NCBI RefSeq assembly: GCF_963675305.1
Contig: NZ_OY776147.1
Span: forward strand, 1,178,001-1,242,000
Source: an uncultured Hyphomonas sp.
GTDB lineage: Bacteria > Pseudomonadota > Alphaproteobacteria > Caulobacterales > Hyphomonadaceae
Direction of reading: 5' to 3'
Length of the DNA: 64,000 bases
Shown here: positions 35,237 to 43,197 of the stretch, piece by piece
How positions within the stretch are numbered: the first letter of the stretch is position 1
How the letters are laid out: every line of letters starts with the position of its first letter
Translations under genes and position numbers: made by a program
The notes under the pieces: generated by a model
Database searches by the model: none
What the model saw: only the letters and a program-made list of their open reading frames with translations
What the model was told of the DNA's origin: nothing

Positions 35237-36732
35237 GCCTGTTTCAGTGCAGACTGCACCACCTCCAGAATTGCGGATCTCTTCTCGTGGTCCAGTTTGG
35301 GGGCTCTCAGGTCCAGGTCGGATAATCTTGAGTCGTTTGCGAGCATGGATGGCAGTTTTGTTTTCAGATGGGAGATCTCTGCCAGATCAACATCGTCCAG
35401 CATGCCGTCATTCAGGGCGCTGAGAAGCGCGATCTGTGTGAGCAGGTCCAGCGGCGAAAGGCGGGGCTGGGCCAGCAGTGCGGCGATGCGCTCGCCTCGC
35501 TTCATACGCGCGGCCATGGCCTCGTCGCCGAAGCCGCCGAACCGCGAGAACATTTTCATTTCGAGATATTGGGCATAGTCAAGCCGCAATCGTCCGGAGA
35601 CGGATTTCATCGTAGCCCGTTGCGCCTTCCCGCCAACCCGGCTGACAGACAGGCCGATATCGATGGCGGGCCTCTGATTTGCGGCGAACAATGATTGCGA
35701 CATGACAATCTGGCCGTCCGAAATGGAGATCAGGTTGGTCGGAATATAGGCCGACAGATTGCCGGCCTCGATCTCGGCAATCGGCAGGGCGGTCAGCGAT
35801 CCGCCGCCGCGCGCTTTCGACAGTTTCGCCGCGCGCTCCAACAGGCGGGCATGAAGATAGAAGATGTCTCCCGGATAGGCTTCCCGCCCGGGTGGCTGCC
35901 GGGACAGTAGGGCGAGTTCCCGGTGTGTGGCGGCATGCTTGGTCAGATCGTCATAGACGATCAGCACATGCCGTCCCCGGTCGCGGAACCATTCGGCAAT
36001 CGATGTGGCGGAGAACGGCGCAAGCCATTGGAGGCCCGGTTCGGCGGACGCCTCCGCGACAATGAAGATCGTCTGGTCCATGCGCCCATGTTCGCGCACC
36101 GCGTCGATCACATGCCGCACCGCGGATGACCGTTGGCCGATGGCAACATAGATGGAAATGATGTCGCTGCCCGCCTGGTTGATGATCGTGTCGACGGCGA
36201 TGGACGTCTTGCCGGTCTGTCGTTCCCCGATGATGAGTTCACGTTGCCCTCGGCCGATCGCGAACAGCGCGTCCACGACTAAAAGACCTGTTTCAACAGG
36301 CTCGCTCACAAAATCCCGGTCGATGATCGATGGCGCAGGCCGCTCGACGGGCAGCCGCTCTGCGCTGTCCGGCGCCGGCTCATTGTCCAGCGGCCGGCCC
36401 AGCGGATCCAGCACCCGACCGAACAGGTCCTCACCGACTGGTACAGACGCGAGCAGCCCCGTCCGCGTCACACGCATGCCAGCAGCGACGTCGTCTGCAG
36501 GATCTAGGCAAGCGACATTCAGATGATCTTCTTCCAGCGTCAGGACAAAACCGCGAGCGCCCGTCGCAAAGGTCACGATCTCGTTCAACTCCGCGCCGGG
36601 CAGGCCGTCGACCATGGCCAGCCCGTCGGCAATGGCGATGACCTTGCCGCGTTCCTCAGCCTCGGCGCCCAGCTGAACGCTTGCGATGCGCGCCTTCAGC
36701 GGGTCGAGGGCGGGATCAGTCTGGTCCGTCAT
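35233..36732 (-). CDS. atpA: N-type ATPase alpha subunit
   Basis: A 499-aa F1 alpha subunit. The Walker A motif is GERQTGKTS, close to the usual GDRQTGKT, and the arginine-finger region reads ISVSRVGGKAQ-like (GLSVSRVGGKAQRATMK). I chose the ATG at 36732 (MTDQTDPALDPLKARI), which gives the family N-terminus and overlaps the atpF end by 17 bp; a longer frame to 36810 would run deep into atpF. It assembles with the beta subunit into the catalytic hexamer. Confidence 0.93.
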   Translation of the reverse strand: MTDQTDPALDPLKARIASVQLGAEAEERGKVIAIADGLAMVDGLPGAELNEIVTFATGARGFVLTLEEDHLNVACLDPADDVAAGMRVTRTGLLASVPVGEDLFGRVLDPLGRPLDNEPAPDSAERLPVERPAPSIIDRDFVSEPVETGLLVVDALFAIGRGQRELIIGERQTGKTSIAVDTIINQAGSDIISIYVAIGQRSSAVRHVIDAVREHGRMDQTIFIVAEASAEPGLQWLAPFSATSIAEWFRDRGRHVLIVYDDLTKHAATHRELALLSRQPPGREAYPGDIFYLHARLLERAAKLSKARGGGSLTALPIAEIEAGNLSAYIPTNLISISDGQIVMSQSLFAANQRPAIDIGLSVSRVGGKAQRATMKSVSGRLRLDYAQYLEMKMFSRFGGFGDEAMAARMKRGERIAALLAQPRLSPLDLLTQIALLSALNDGMLDDVDLAEISHLKTKLPSMLANDSRLSDLDLRAPKLDHEKRSAILEVVQSALKQA

Positions 36733-37441
36733 CTCGCATCGCTTCGGTGATTTGTTCGAGGTCGTGGGCGAGGGAGTTACGGATGGCACCGCTGTCGGAC
36801 TGCAGCTCAAGTCCGGCTATCAGCTCCGGTGCGGTGGAAATTTCGGGTTCGATCTCAAATGGTTCAAGTGCGGACTTCACCAGCGTCAGGTCGCTTTCCG
36901 AAAGCGGCGCGGCGCTCATCAGAGTCAGGTTCCCGCCCTTGAGCAGTGCGCCGCGTTCGGCAGCGGGCATTTTCTGGAGCGAGGCGACAAGCCTGCTGAG
37001 ATAGGTGCCGAGGTCCTGAGGCTGCGCGGTGAGGGCGCGTTCAGCGATGGTGGCGGCGAGGTCGCGCACGCGAGCCAGTTGCTGCGCCTTGTTTTCGTGG
37101 ACGTTCCGCTCATGCGCGGCATGACCGTCCGCCACGATCTTCTCGGCTTCAGCGTGCGCCTTTTCCAGCAGGACGATCCGTTCGGCCTCGGCGTCCTTGC
37201 GTGCTTGCTCCAGAACTTCCTGCCGGGCCGCGGCGGTTGCATCTGCTTCAGCCAGTGCCTTTTGGGTCGCTGCCTTCGCCTCGGCCTTTGCGGTTTCGGC
37301 AGCATTCAACGCGGCATCGGTTTCCGCCTGCCGGCGAGCGATCACGTTCGCGACCGGCCGGAACAGGAAATGCCGCAGGATCGCCAGCAGCAGCAGGACG
37401 TTGACGATCTGGAAGCCGAAGGTGACCCAGTCGAAATTCAT
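36716..37441 (-). CDS. atpF: N-type ATPase subunit b with delta-like C-terminus
   Basis: A 241-aa stator protein. One N-terminal membrane helix (WVTFGFQIVNVLLLLAILRHFLF) is followed by a long Ala/Glu/Lys-rich coiled-coil to about residue 135. The C-terminal part resembles the end of subunit delta (PELIAGLELQSDSGAIRNSL). No separate atpH is present in the operon, so this b-delta fusion probably provides the whole peripheral stalk link. Its start overlaps the atpE stop by 4 bp. Confidence 0.88.
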   Translation of the reverse strand: MNFDWVTFGFQIVNVLLLLAILRHFLFRPVANVIARRQAETDAALNAAETAKAEAKAATQKALAEADATAAARQEVLEQARKDAEAERIVLLEKAHAEAEKIVADGHAAHERNVHENKAQQLARVRDLAATIAERALTAQPQDLGTYLSRLVASLQKMPAAERGALLKGGNLTLMSAAPLSESDLTLVKSALEPFEIEPEISTAPELIAGLELQSDSGAIRNSLAHDLEQITEAMRDDGPD

Positions 37442-37686
37442 TGCGCGAAGGGATTGGCGAACAGCAGCAGCAGGGAAACGACGAGGCAGTAGATGGCCGT
37501 CGTCTCGATCATGGCGAGGCCGACGAACAGCGTGCGGGAGATCGCGCCGGCAGATTCCGGCTGGCGGGCGATGGCTTCCAGCGCCGCCGCGACGGCCCGT
37601 CCCTCCGCCAGCGCAGGCCCGATGGCGCCGAACGCCACGGCAAAGGTCGCAGCAATGATGCTGATGGCCGGAACATAATCAGTCAT
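37438..37686 (-). CDS. atpE: N-type ATPase subunit c (rotor ring)
   Basis: An 82-aa hairpin of two membrane helices. The ion-binding Glu61 lies in GLAMIETTAIYCL with Thr62 and Tyr66. A second carboxylate, Glu28, lies in helix 1 (IGPALAEGRAVAAAL) where Na+-type c subunits have Gln. The polar loop is ARQPE. The ATG at 37686 is the family start (MTDYVPAISI). N-ATPase c subunits with two carboxylates are a described class; whether this ring carries H+ or Na+ cannot be settled from sequence alone. Confidence 0.93.
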   Translation of the reverse strand: MTDYVPAISIIAATFAVAFGAIGPALAEGRAVAAALEAIARQPESAGAISRTLFVGLAMIETTAIYCLVVSLLLLFANPFAQ

Positions 37687-38383
37687 GTGTCTTTTCCTTT
37701 TTTTGTGCTTCCGGGCGCGGGCCCGCTTCATTGATCGCCGAACCGACGAAGACGAGCGCCAGGGTTGCGAAGATGTAGGCCTGTACTGCGCCTGTGAGCA
37801 TCTCCAGTGCCATCAACGGGATCGGCACCAGTAGCCCTGCCAGCGACAGGACAATACTGATGATGAACGCGCCGCTCATCACATTACCGAACAGGCGGAT
37901 CATCAGCGAGAAATGACGCGTGATCTGGCCGATCAGGTTCAACGGCAGCATGAACCAGCTGGGCCGAACAAACGACACCAGCCAGCCGCCCACGCCGAGG
38001 GACCGGATACCCCAAAGGATCGACGCGGCGAACACGATGACGGCCAGCGCGGCATCCGTCTCAAGATGCGCTGTCGGCGGTTCGACGCCTGGGACGAGAG
38101 ACGACCAGTTGGCCGCGAGGATAAATATCAGCAATGTGCCGATCAGCGGACGGAACCGGGCGGGGTCGCCCGGCACGGTTGCGCGGATCTCGCTGTCGAG
38201 CGTGGTAACGATCAGTTCAAGGACGGCCTGTGCCCTGCCAGGCTTGAGGCTCAGCTGCCGGGTGATCAGGAACGATCCCACCGCAAGCACAGCCATGATG
38301 ACCCATGTCACCACGACCGGCCCCGTAATACCGAGAGGACCGATCGAGAACGCGGTCTCGACATTGAACGGAGAGCTGCCCAT
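37679..38383 (-). CDS. atpB: N-type ATPase subunit a
   Basis: A 234-aa integral membrane protein that forms the ion half-channels. The essential Arg is in HFSLMIRLFGNVMSGAFI, and the last helix has TLALVFVGSAINE. The ATG at 38383 (MGSSPFNVETAFSIG) overlaps the atpR stop by one base (TGATG). A longer frame up to 38680 only reads through atpR in another frame. Its end overlaps the start of atpE by 8 bp. Confidence 0.92.
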   Translation of the reverse strand: MGSSPFNVETAFSIGPLGITGPVVVTWVIMAVLAVGSFLITRQLSLKPGRAQAVLELIVTTLDSEIRATVPGDPARFRPLIGTLLIFILAANWSSLVPGVEPPTAHLETDAALAVIVFAASILWGIRSLGVGGWLVSFVRPSWFMLPLNLIGQITRHFSLMIRLFGNVMSGAFIISIVLSLAGLLVPIPLMALEMLTGAVQAYIFATLALVFVGSAINEAGPRPEAQKKEKTHD

Positions 38384-38649
38384 CACCGCATCCCCCTCAG
38401 AACGATAAACCGGCCCAGCAGGATGCCTGCCGCTCCGGCCAGCAGCACTAGCGCCCCGCCTTGCGCGAACAGGAACAGCACGCCGCCCAGCAGGACCAAC
38501 CGTCCAAGCTGAACCCCGACAGCAGACAAACGGCCTTCGACGATCCTGTTCGCGACCCATTCGAGCCTCGCAAAGTGCAGCCAGCCAGCGCCCAGTCCGG
38601 CGAGGCCCGCCAGCAAGGCAAGTATCGGGGCGCCCAGATCCGGCATCAT
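38383..38649 (-). CDS. atpR: N-ATPase accessory membrane protein AtpR
   Basis: An 88-aa protein of three hydrophobic segments (APILALLAGLAGLGAGWLHF, LGRLVLLGGVLFLFA and LVLLAGAAGILLGRFIVL). Position between atpQ and atpB and length match AtpR, a small membrane protein found only in N-ATPase operons. Its biochemical role is not established; an assembly function is usually proposed. The start overlaps the atpQ stop by 4 bp. Confidence 0.85.
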   Translation of the reverse strand: MMPDLGAPILALLAGLAGLGAGWLHFARLEWVANRIVEGRLSAVGVQLGRLVLLGGVLFLFAQGGALVLLAGAAGILLGRFIVLRGMR

Positions 38650-38921
38650 TGCTCCTGTATCCATCGCCAGGCCAGAACAAAGCCGAATACCGCTCCGGCC
38701 ATCAGCAGGGCTGCGGCCATCGTGATGCCCGTATTCAGCCTGTCGTCCAGCCAGTTCCCGATAAACAGCCCAGTCAGGATAGGCACGATTATGATCCAGC
38801 CAAGTGCGCCTATGGTCGCGAACCGGCGGGCGAGCGACGGCTCCGGGTCGGCCTTGCCCGCCTTGTCCAGCGCGTCGGCGCGGCGGGCGGCTTCCTCCGT
38901 GCGGTCGTTGTCGTCGCTCAT
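38646..38921 (-). CDS. atpQ: N-ATPase accessory protein AtpQ (AtpI-like)
   Basis: A 91-aa protein with a charged N-terminus (MSDDNDRTEEAARRADALDK) and two membrane helices (LGWIIIVPILTGLFIGNWL and ITMAAALLMAGAVFGFVLAW). This is the layout of AtpI/AtpQ proteins that help assemble the c ring. It overlaps atpC and atpR by 4 bp each. Confidence 0.87.
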   Translation of the reverse strand: MSDDNDRTEEAARRADALDKAGKADPEPSLARRFATIGALGWIIIVPILTGLFIGNWLDDRLNTGITMAAALLMAGAVFGFVLAWRWIQEQ

Positions 38922-39361
38922 TTGTCGGTATCCGGCTGCAAGCCCAGCGTGTCACCGCCCGCGGCAAGTTCGTGCATCAGGCGGCGAACGGCATGCGCAT
39001 AGAGCTTCACGCCCTGTGCCCGCGCCCGCTTGGATTCGTCCAGAGCCTCCTTCCGCGCTGCAGCGACCCGCGGCCTAAGCGTAGCAAGATCATCGCTGAC
39101 AATCGCCTCCCGGCACGCAATGCGCACCAAGTTGCCGCCAGTCACGCTGAAGATGCCACCTCTGAGCGCACAATAGCGCCAAGGTCCTTCCGCCGTCCGC
39201 CAGCGCATGACGCCGGCATCGATCACAGTCAGGAAATCCGTATGACCCGGCTTGATCCCGAAATCGCCGCTAGCATCCTCGGCGCGCAGCGAGACGATAT
39301 CTTCCTCTTGCAGGATGATCTGCAGCGGCGTCGTCACGGTGAGCTTCAGGGCAGCATTCAT
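38918..39361 (-). CDS. atpC: N-type ATPase epsilon subunit
   Basis: A 147-aa F1 epsilon subunit. The N-terminal beta-sandwich shows LKLTVTTPLQIILQEEDIVS, FGIKPGHTDFLTVIDAGVM and the segment GGIFSVTGGNLVRIACREAI. A helical C-terminal part follows. It overlaps atpD by 4 bp and atpQ by 4 bp. Confidence 0.9.
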   Translation of the reverse strand: MNAALKLTVTTPLQIILQEEDIVSLRAEDASGDFGIKPGHTDFLTVIDAGVMRWRTAEGPWRYCALRGGIFSVTGGNLVRIACREAIVSDDLATLRPRVAAARKEALDESKRARAQGVKLYAHAVRRLMHELAAGGDTLGLQPDTDK

Positions 39362-40764
39362 GGCACCGTCTTCCGCCGTGCTTCTTCATGCGCGCGGGCC
39401 TCTTCCAGCGATCCGATCATGTAGAGAGATCTTTCATCCCAGTCGTCACACGCGCCGCAGAGGATCGCGCGGCAGCCCTTGATCGTATCCTCTGTCGAGA
39501 CGCTGCGCCCCTCCATGCCGGTGAAGGCGGCCGCCACGAAGAACGGTTGTGTCAGGAACCGCTGCAGCTTGCGCGCCCGGCCGACCAGCAGCTGTTCGTC
39601 GCTGCTCAGCTCCTCCACACCCAGCAGAGCGATCACATCCCGCATCTCGTTGTAGTGTTCGATCAGCTTGCGGACTTCCGTCGCCGTCCGCACATGATCT
39701 TCCCCCACGATCATCGGGTCCAGCAGCGTGGAAGTGGTGCGGAGCGGATCAATCGCCGGATAGATGCCCTCCGCGGCCAGGTCCCGCGATAGCATGACCA
39801 TGCTGTCCATATGCGTGCTGATCGCGGCAATGGCCGGGTCAGTGAAGTCATCCGCGGGCACATAGACCGCTTCGATGGCGGTCACGGCGGCGCGGCTAGA
39901 CGAAGAAATGCGCTCCTGCAGATAGGCGACTTCCGTCGCCAGCGTCGGCTGGTATCCCACGCGGGAGGGCATCCGCCCGAGCAGGCCGGAAACTTCGGCG
40001 CCCGCCTGAACGAAGCGGAACACATTGTCCATCATCAGGAGGACATTGCGCTGGTCCGTATCGCGCACATGTTCGGCAATCGTCATCGCCGTCAGCGGCA
40101 CGCGCCAGCGCGCCCCCGGCGGCTCGTTCATCTGACCATAGACGAGAATTGTCCGGTCCAGCACGCCGTAATTCGTCATGTCGTGGAGCATCTCATGCCC
40201 CTCGCGAGAGCGTTCGCCGACCCCGGCAAAAACCGACACGCCGTCATAGTCTTTCACCATTGCGTGGATCAGTTCGGTGACCAGCACCGTCTTGCCAACG
40301 CCCGCGCCGCCGAACAGGGCCGCCTTGCCGCCCTGCGCCAGCGGGGCCAGCAGGTCCAGTACTTTGATGCCGGTGGAGAACAGCCGGACTTCGGTACGTT
40401 GTTTGGAAAGCGGCGGCGACGCCTGGTGAATGGACCGGCGCGGTGTATCCTCCGGCAGCGGCGTGCCGCCATCGCCAATGTCGCCCACGACGTTCAGGAG
40501 GCGGCCAAGCACCGCATCGCCCACCGGTACGGTAATGGGCGCGCCCGTCATCCGCGCCTCCATCAGCCGCGACAGGCCCTGGGTTGGCTGCAGCGCGATG
40601 GCGCGAAAATGCCGGGTGTCGAGATGCGCCTGAACCTCGCACATGACTGCAGATCGGTCCGGGTCTACGATTACGGCATCGTTGATGGCCGGCAGCGCTC
40701 CGTCACAGACAAAGTCTATCACTGGTCCTCGAACAGATGTGACCCTTGCCATTTGGTCAGGCAA
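39358..40764 (-). CDS. atpD: N-type ATPase beta subunit (catalytic)
   Basis: A 468-aa F1 beta subunit and first gene of the operon. Walker A is FGGAGVGKTVLV; the catalytic-site segment GVGERSREGHEMLHDM carries the conserved Glu. Further family motifs are VLVYGQMNEPPGARWRV-like (ILVYGQMNEPPGAR), MMDNVFRF and LSRDLAAEGIYPAIDPL. The start may be TTG at 40764, which has GGGAGA at ideal spacing, or the in-frame ATG at 40752 (MARVTSVRGPV). A -10-like TATAAT overlaps a palindrome upstream. Confidence 0.93.
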   Translation of the reverse strand: MPDQMARVTSVRGPVIDFVCDGALPAINDAVIVDPDRSAVMCEVQAHLDTRHFRAIALQPTQGLSRLMEARMTGAPITVPVGDAVLGRLLNVVGDIGDGGTPLPEDTPRRSIHQASPPLSKQRTEVRLFSTGIKVLDLLAPLAQGGKAALFGGAGVGKTVLVTELIHAMVKDYDGVSVFAGVGERSREGHEMLHDMTNYGVLDRTILVYGQMNEPPGARWRVPLTAMTIAEHVRDTDQRNVLLMMDNVFRFVQAGAEVSGLLGRMPSRVGYQPTLATEVAYLQERISSSSRAAVTAIEAVYVPADDFTDPAIAAISTHMDSMVMLSRDLAAEGIYPAIDPLRTTSTLLDPMIVGEDHVRTATEVRKLIEHYNEMRDVIALLGVEELSSDEQLLVGRARKLQRFLTQPFFVAAAFTGMEGRSVSTEDTIKGCRAILCGACDDWDERSLYMIGSLEEARAHEEARRKTVP

Positions 40765-40822
40765 AACATTCTCCCGGTTCCAACACAGACCAGATCGCTT
40801 CGCAGGTCCTTAATTCTACCGA

Positions 40823-40835
40823 TGTTATTATAACA
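40823..40835. promoter_or_regulatory. Palindrome overlapping a -10-like box upstream of atpD
   Basis: TGTTAT-T-ATAACA is a perfect palindrome with 6-bp arms. On the minus strand it contains TATAAT (40827-40832), a consensus -10 box 63 bp before the atpD start. A protein bound here would block the promoter. No convincing -35 box was found at 16-18 bp. Confidence 0.45.
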
Positions 40836-41064
40836 CGCTGTTGTTTTGAATGCCGGTCTTTCCGGCAATTTACGTCCAACCCGGACATCCCGCCCACAGG
40901 CCATGGGCAATGAATCTTTTTAGCTAGGTAGTGTCGAAAAAGCAGGTTCGAACGTGGTTTTGATCTAAGCTTCCATAATGAAGGCATCAGGTAGTAGGGT
41001 AACGCAAAATAGCTCGCCAAACCTTCGTCGGCGCGCCTGCGTTCATCAAATGAAAGACAAATCC
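40836..41064. other. Gap between atpD promoter and the hydroxyacyl-CoA dehydrogenase
   Basis: About 230 bp with no gene I can support. An in-frame extension of the dehydrogenase starts at 40978 but looks unlike the family. The stretch 40932-40981 (TGTCGAAAA...GATCTAAGC...ATGA) vaguely resembles the left end of the local IS6 elements; the match is too weak to call. Confidence 0.4.
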
Positions 41065-42354
41065 ATGCCCGCTATTTCGATTACACCAGAGCAAGTGTCC
41101 GACTATATCGCACAGGCGGGGCGCGATGCCTGGATTGTGCCTGATGTACCCGCTGATACCCAACGCCGCAAAATCCAGAAAGTCGGTGTCATTGGCGCCG
41201 GAACAATGGGCGGTGGTATTTCGATGAACTTCGCCACTGTGGGCATTCCGGTTCTTGTTCTGGAGCAAAAGCAGGAAGCCCTTGATCGGGGTCTCAGCGT
41301 GGTGCGCGGTCATTATCAGCGCAGTGCTGACAAGGGACGGTTTCCGCAAGACGAAGTCGAGGCGCGTATGGCGTGTCTGACGGGCACACTAAACATGGAA
41401 GATTTCGCAGACTGTGATCTCGTCATCGAGGCTGTCTTTGAAGATATGGACCTGAAGAAGAAAATATTCTCCGATCTGGACCGGATCATGAAACCAGGCG
41501 CGATCCTTGCGACCAATACATCCGCATTGGACATCAACGAGATCGGAAGCGTCACCAAACGGCCTGAAGATGTCATCGGACTTCATTTTTTCTCACCCGC
41601 CAATGTGATGAAGCTTCTCGAAATTGTTCGGACAGACCACACGGCAGATGATGTGATTGCAACGTGCATGGATCTGGCCAGGACCATCAACAAGATCGCG
41701 GTACTCGTTGGTGTCTGTCCTGGGTTTGTGGGTAACCGCATCCTGTTTGCCCGCCAGGCACAAGCACAGAAGCTCGTCGCCAAGGGCGCCATGCCTTGGG
41801 ACGTCGATGCGGCGCTGAATGCGTTCGGATTTCGAATGGGCCCTTATCAGATGTCAGACCTTGCCGGTCTGGATATCGGCTGGAAGAAGGGCGCGAAAAC
41901 TGCCAACCCAATCCGCGACGCACTTTGCGAACTTGACCGGCGCGGCCAGAAAACCGGTGCCGGCTATTATGACTATGATGAAAACCGCCGTCCGGTTCCG
42001 TCAGATGTGACGGCAAAAATCATTGCTGACATCACGGGCGTGGAAGCGGGATCGGCGCCTGGTCAAGAAGACATTATCGCGACCTGTATTCACCCGATGA
42101 TCAATGAAGGGCTCAAGATTCTCGAGGAGAAGAAAGCACAGCGGGCTTCAGATATCGATATAGTCTGGCTCAATGGCTATGGCTGGCCATCAGATAAAGG
42201 CGGGCCCATGCTCTATGGGGATATGGTCGGGGCCGAAGCGCTGCTCGCCACCATGGAGCGTCTTGGTGCAGAAGATGAACGCTTTGCGCCGAGTGAAACG
42301 CTCAAACGGCTCGCTAAGGACGGCGGCCGCTTTATCGACGTTCAACCCGGTTGA
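41065..42354 (+). CDS. 3-hydroxyacyl-CoA dehydrogenase, stand-alone
   Basis: A 429-aa protein with the NAD-binding domain (KVGVIGAGTMGGGISMNFAT), the substrate/catalytic segment GLHFFSPANVMKLLEIVRT and two C-terminal 3HCDH domains (VCPGFVGNRILFARQAQAQK and NGYGWPSDKGGPMLYGDM). It equals the C-terminal two-thirds of FadB/FadJ-type enzymes but lacks the enoyl-CoA hydratase domain. Its N-terminus (MPAISITPEQVSDYIAQAGR) is not hydratase-like, so it may be a genuine short form or a gene whose 5' part was replaced in this rearranged region. Start is uncertain (41050 also possible). It ends beside an IS6 remnant. Confidence 0.8.
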   Translation: MPAISITPEQVSDYIAQAGRDAWIVPDVPADTQRRKIQKVGVIGAGTMGGGISMNFATVGIPVLVLEQKQEALDRGLSVVRGHYQRSADKGRFPQDEVEARMACLTGTLNMEDFADCDLVIEAVFEDMDLKKKIFSDLDRIMKPGAILATNTSALDINEIGSVTKRPEDVIGLHFFSPANVMKLLEIVRTDHTADDVIATCMDLARTINKIAVLVGVCPGFVGNRILFARQAQAQKLVAKGAMPWDVDAALNAFGFRMGPYQMSDLAGLDIGWKKGAKTANPIRDALCELDRRGQKTGAGYYDYDENRRPVPSDVTAKIIADITGVEAGSAPGQEDIIATCIHPMINEGLKILEEKKAQRASDIDIVWLNGYGWPSDKGGPMLYGDMVGAEALLATMERLGAEDERFAPSETLKRLAKDGGRFIDVQPG

Positions 42355-42430
42355 TGAGGCGACCGTATAGTCGCTTGGAACTTGCTCGTCCGTGAAAACG
42401 GAGACTGGTTCGAATTCGTCTGACAGCACC
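42355..42430 (+). mobile_element. IS6 right-end remnant
   Basis: The sequence from GCGACC through CTTGCTCGTCCG to GGAGACTGGTTCGA and TCTGACAGCACC matches the last 70-80 bp of IS copies 1-3, including the right inverted repeat. No transposase body is left. Confidence 0.8.
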
Positions 42431-42455
42431 AAGCAACGCGAGGGGCGTCCAGTGA

Positions 42456-42759
42456 TTAGAAGCGCGCGTTGAGCCGCACGTAATACTGACCGCCATCGGT
42501 ATCGTAGGGAGCATTGCGGGAATAGATCAGTCCCTTGCTGGTTTCCAGCACAGCCTCGTCCGGATATTGGTTGAACAGGTTTTCCGCGCCAAAGCGCACG
42601 GTTAGATTGTCATTGAGCTCAACCGACATACTCGCATCGATAAAAACTTCCGAGCCGAACTCCTGAACGAAATCGGCATCCTGATTGGTATAATCAACCC
42701 AGGGACCGATCCATCTGAGCCTGGTATCGAAGGCCCACGCTCCGCGCCGGAACCCCCAT
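42456..42759 (-). pseudogene. C-terminal fragment of a TonB-dependent receptor
   Basis: Reading the minus strand toward a TAA at 42456-42458 gives WIGPWVDYTNQDADFVQEFG, VFIDASMSVELNDNLTVRFG, AENLFNQYPDEAVLETSKG and a terminus YYVRLNARF. This is the last beta-strands of a TonB receptor barrel with the usual aromatic C-terminal residue. About 100 residues remain; the rest is gone and unrelated DNA follows. Confidence 0.8.
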
Positions 42760-42930
42760 GTTTATATCGATGAGGCGTATGCTGATCGACTTGAACCTGC
42801 GGGAGAGGTGGAACAATCTATGTTGGAATTTGCGGAAGACGTGCAAGCCAACTCCCGGCTATCCTGCCAGATTACTGTATCCGAAGGATTGGACGGGCTG
42901 AGAGTTACCACGCCGGAAAGCCAGCACTGA
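42760..42930 (+). pseudogene. C-terminal fragment of a [2Fe-2S] ferredoxin
   Basis: The plus strand reads VYIDEAYADRLEPAGEVEQS, MLEFAEDVQANSRLSCQITV and SEGLDGLRVTTPESQH before a TGA. The NSRLSCQI motif with the last cluster cysteine is diagnostic of adrenodoxin/putidaredoxin-type ferredoxins that feed electrons to P450 enzymes. Only the final 56 residues are present, without the first three cluster cysteines. Confidence 0.8.
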
Positions 42931-43003
42931 TCAGGGATCAGTATCAGCGTGTAGCTATTCTGGTGCAACCGTTTCGGCGCCTCACTCGGGGAGCCTCTGA
43001 GTA

Positions 43004-43193
43004 ATCAGCCTTGAGGCGGTCCATTCGTCAGTGTGCCGTCACTTCAGATTCGAAAGGTGTATCAACGCCGGAGCCCGGTTCAAAAGGGGGCGGGGCGCCG
43101 CGCTCTTCGAATGGGGTCGTCTTGTTGTCGCTAGTGCCCGCTGGCCCGCATATTGTGGACACTGGTTTGAGCTCGTCCGCTTACGCCGCTAAA
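43004..43193 (+). mobile_element. Decayed IS6 remnant
   Basis: CAGCCTTGAGGCGGTCC resembles the IS left end just inside the repeat. It is joined to sequence resembling the transposase C-terminus (SVCRHFRFERCINAGARFKR by best frame) and to a degraded right end (GGACACTGGTTTGAGCTCGTC). Most of the element is deleted. Confidence 0.65.
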
Positions 43194-43197
43194 GGTA

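Noticed and set aside
40932..40981. Possible decayed IS6 left end before the hydroxyacyl-CoA dehydrogenase
   Set aside because: TGTC and GATCT...ATGA positions recall the IS left end, but the spacing is 6 bp short and most bases differ.
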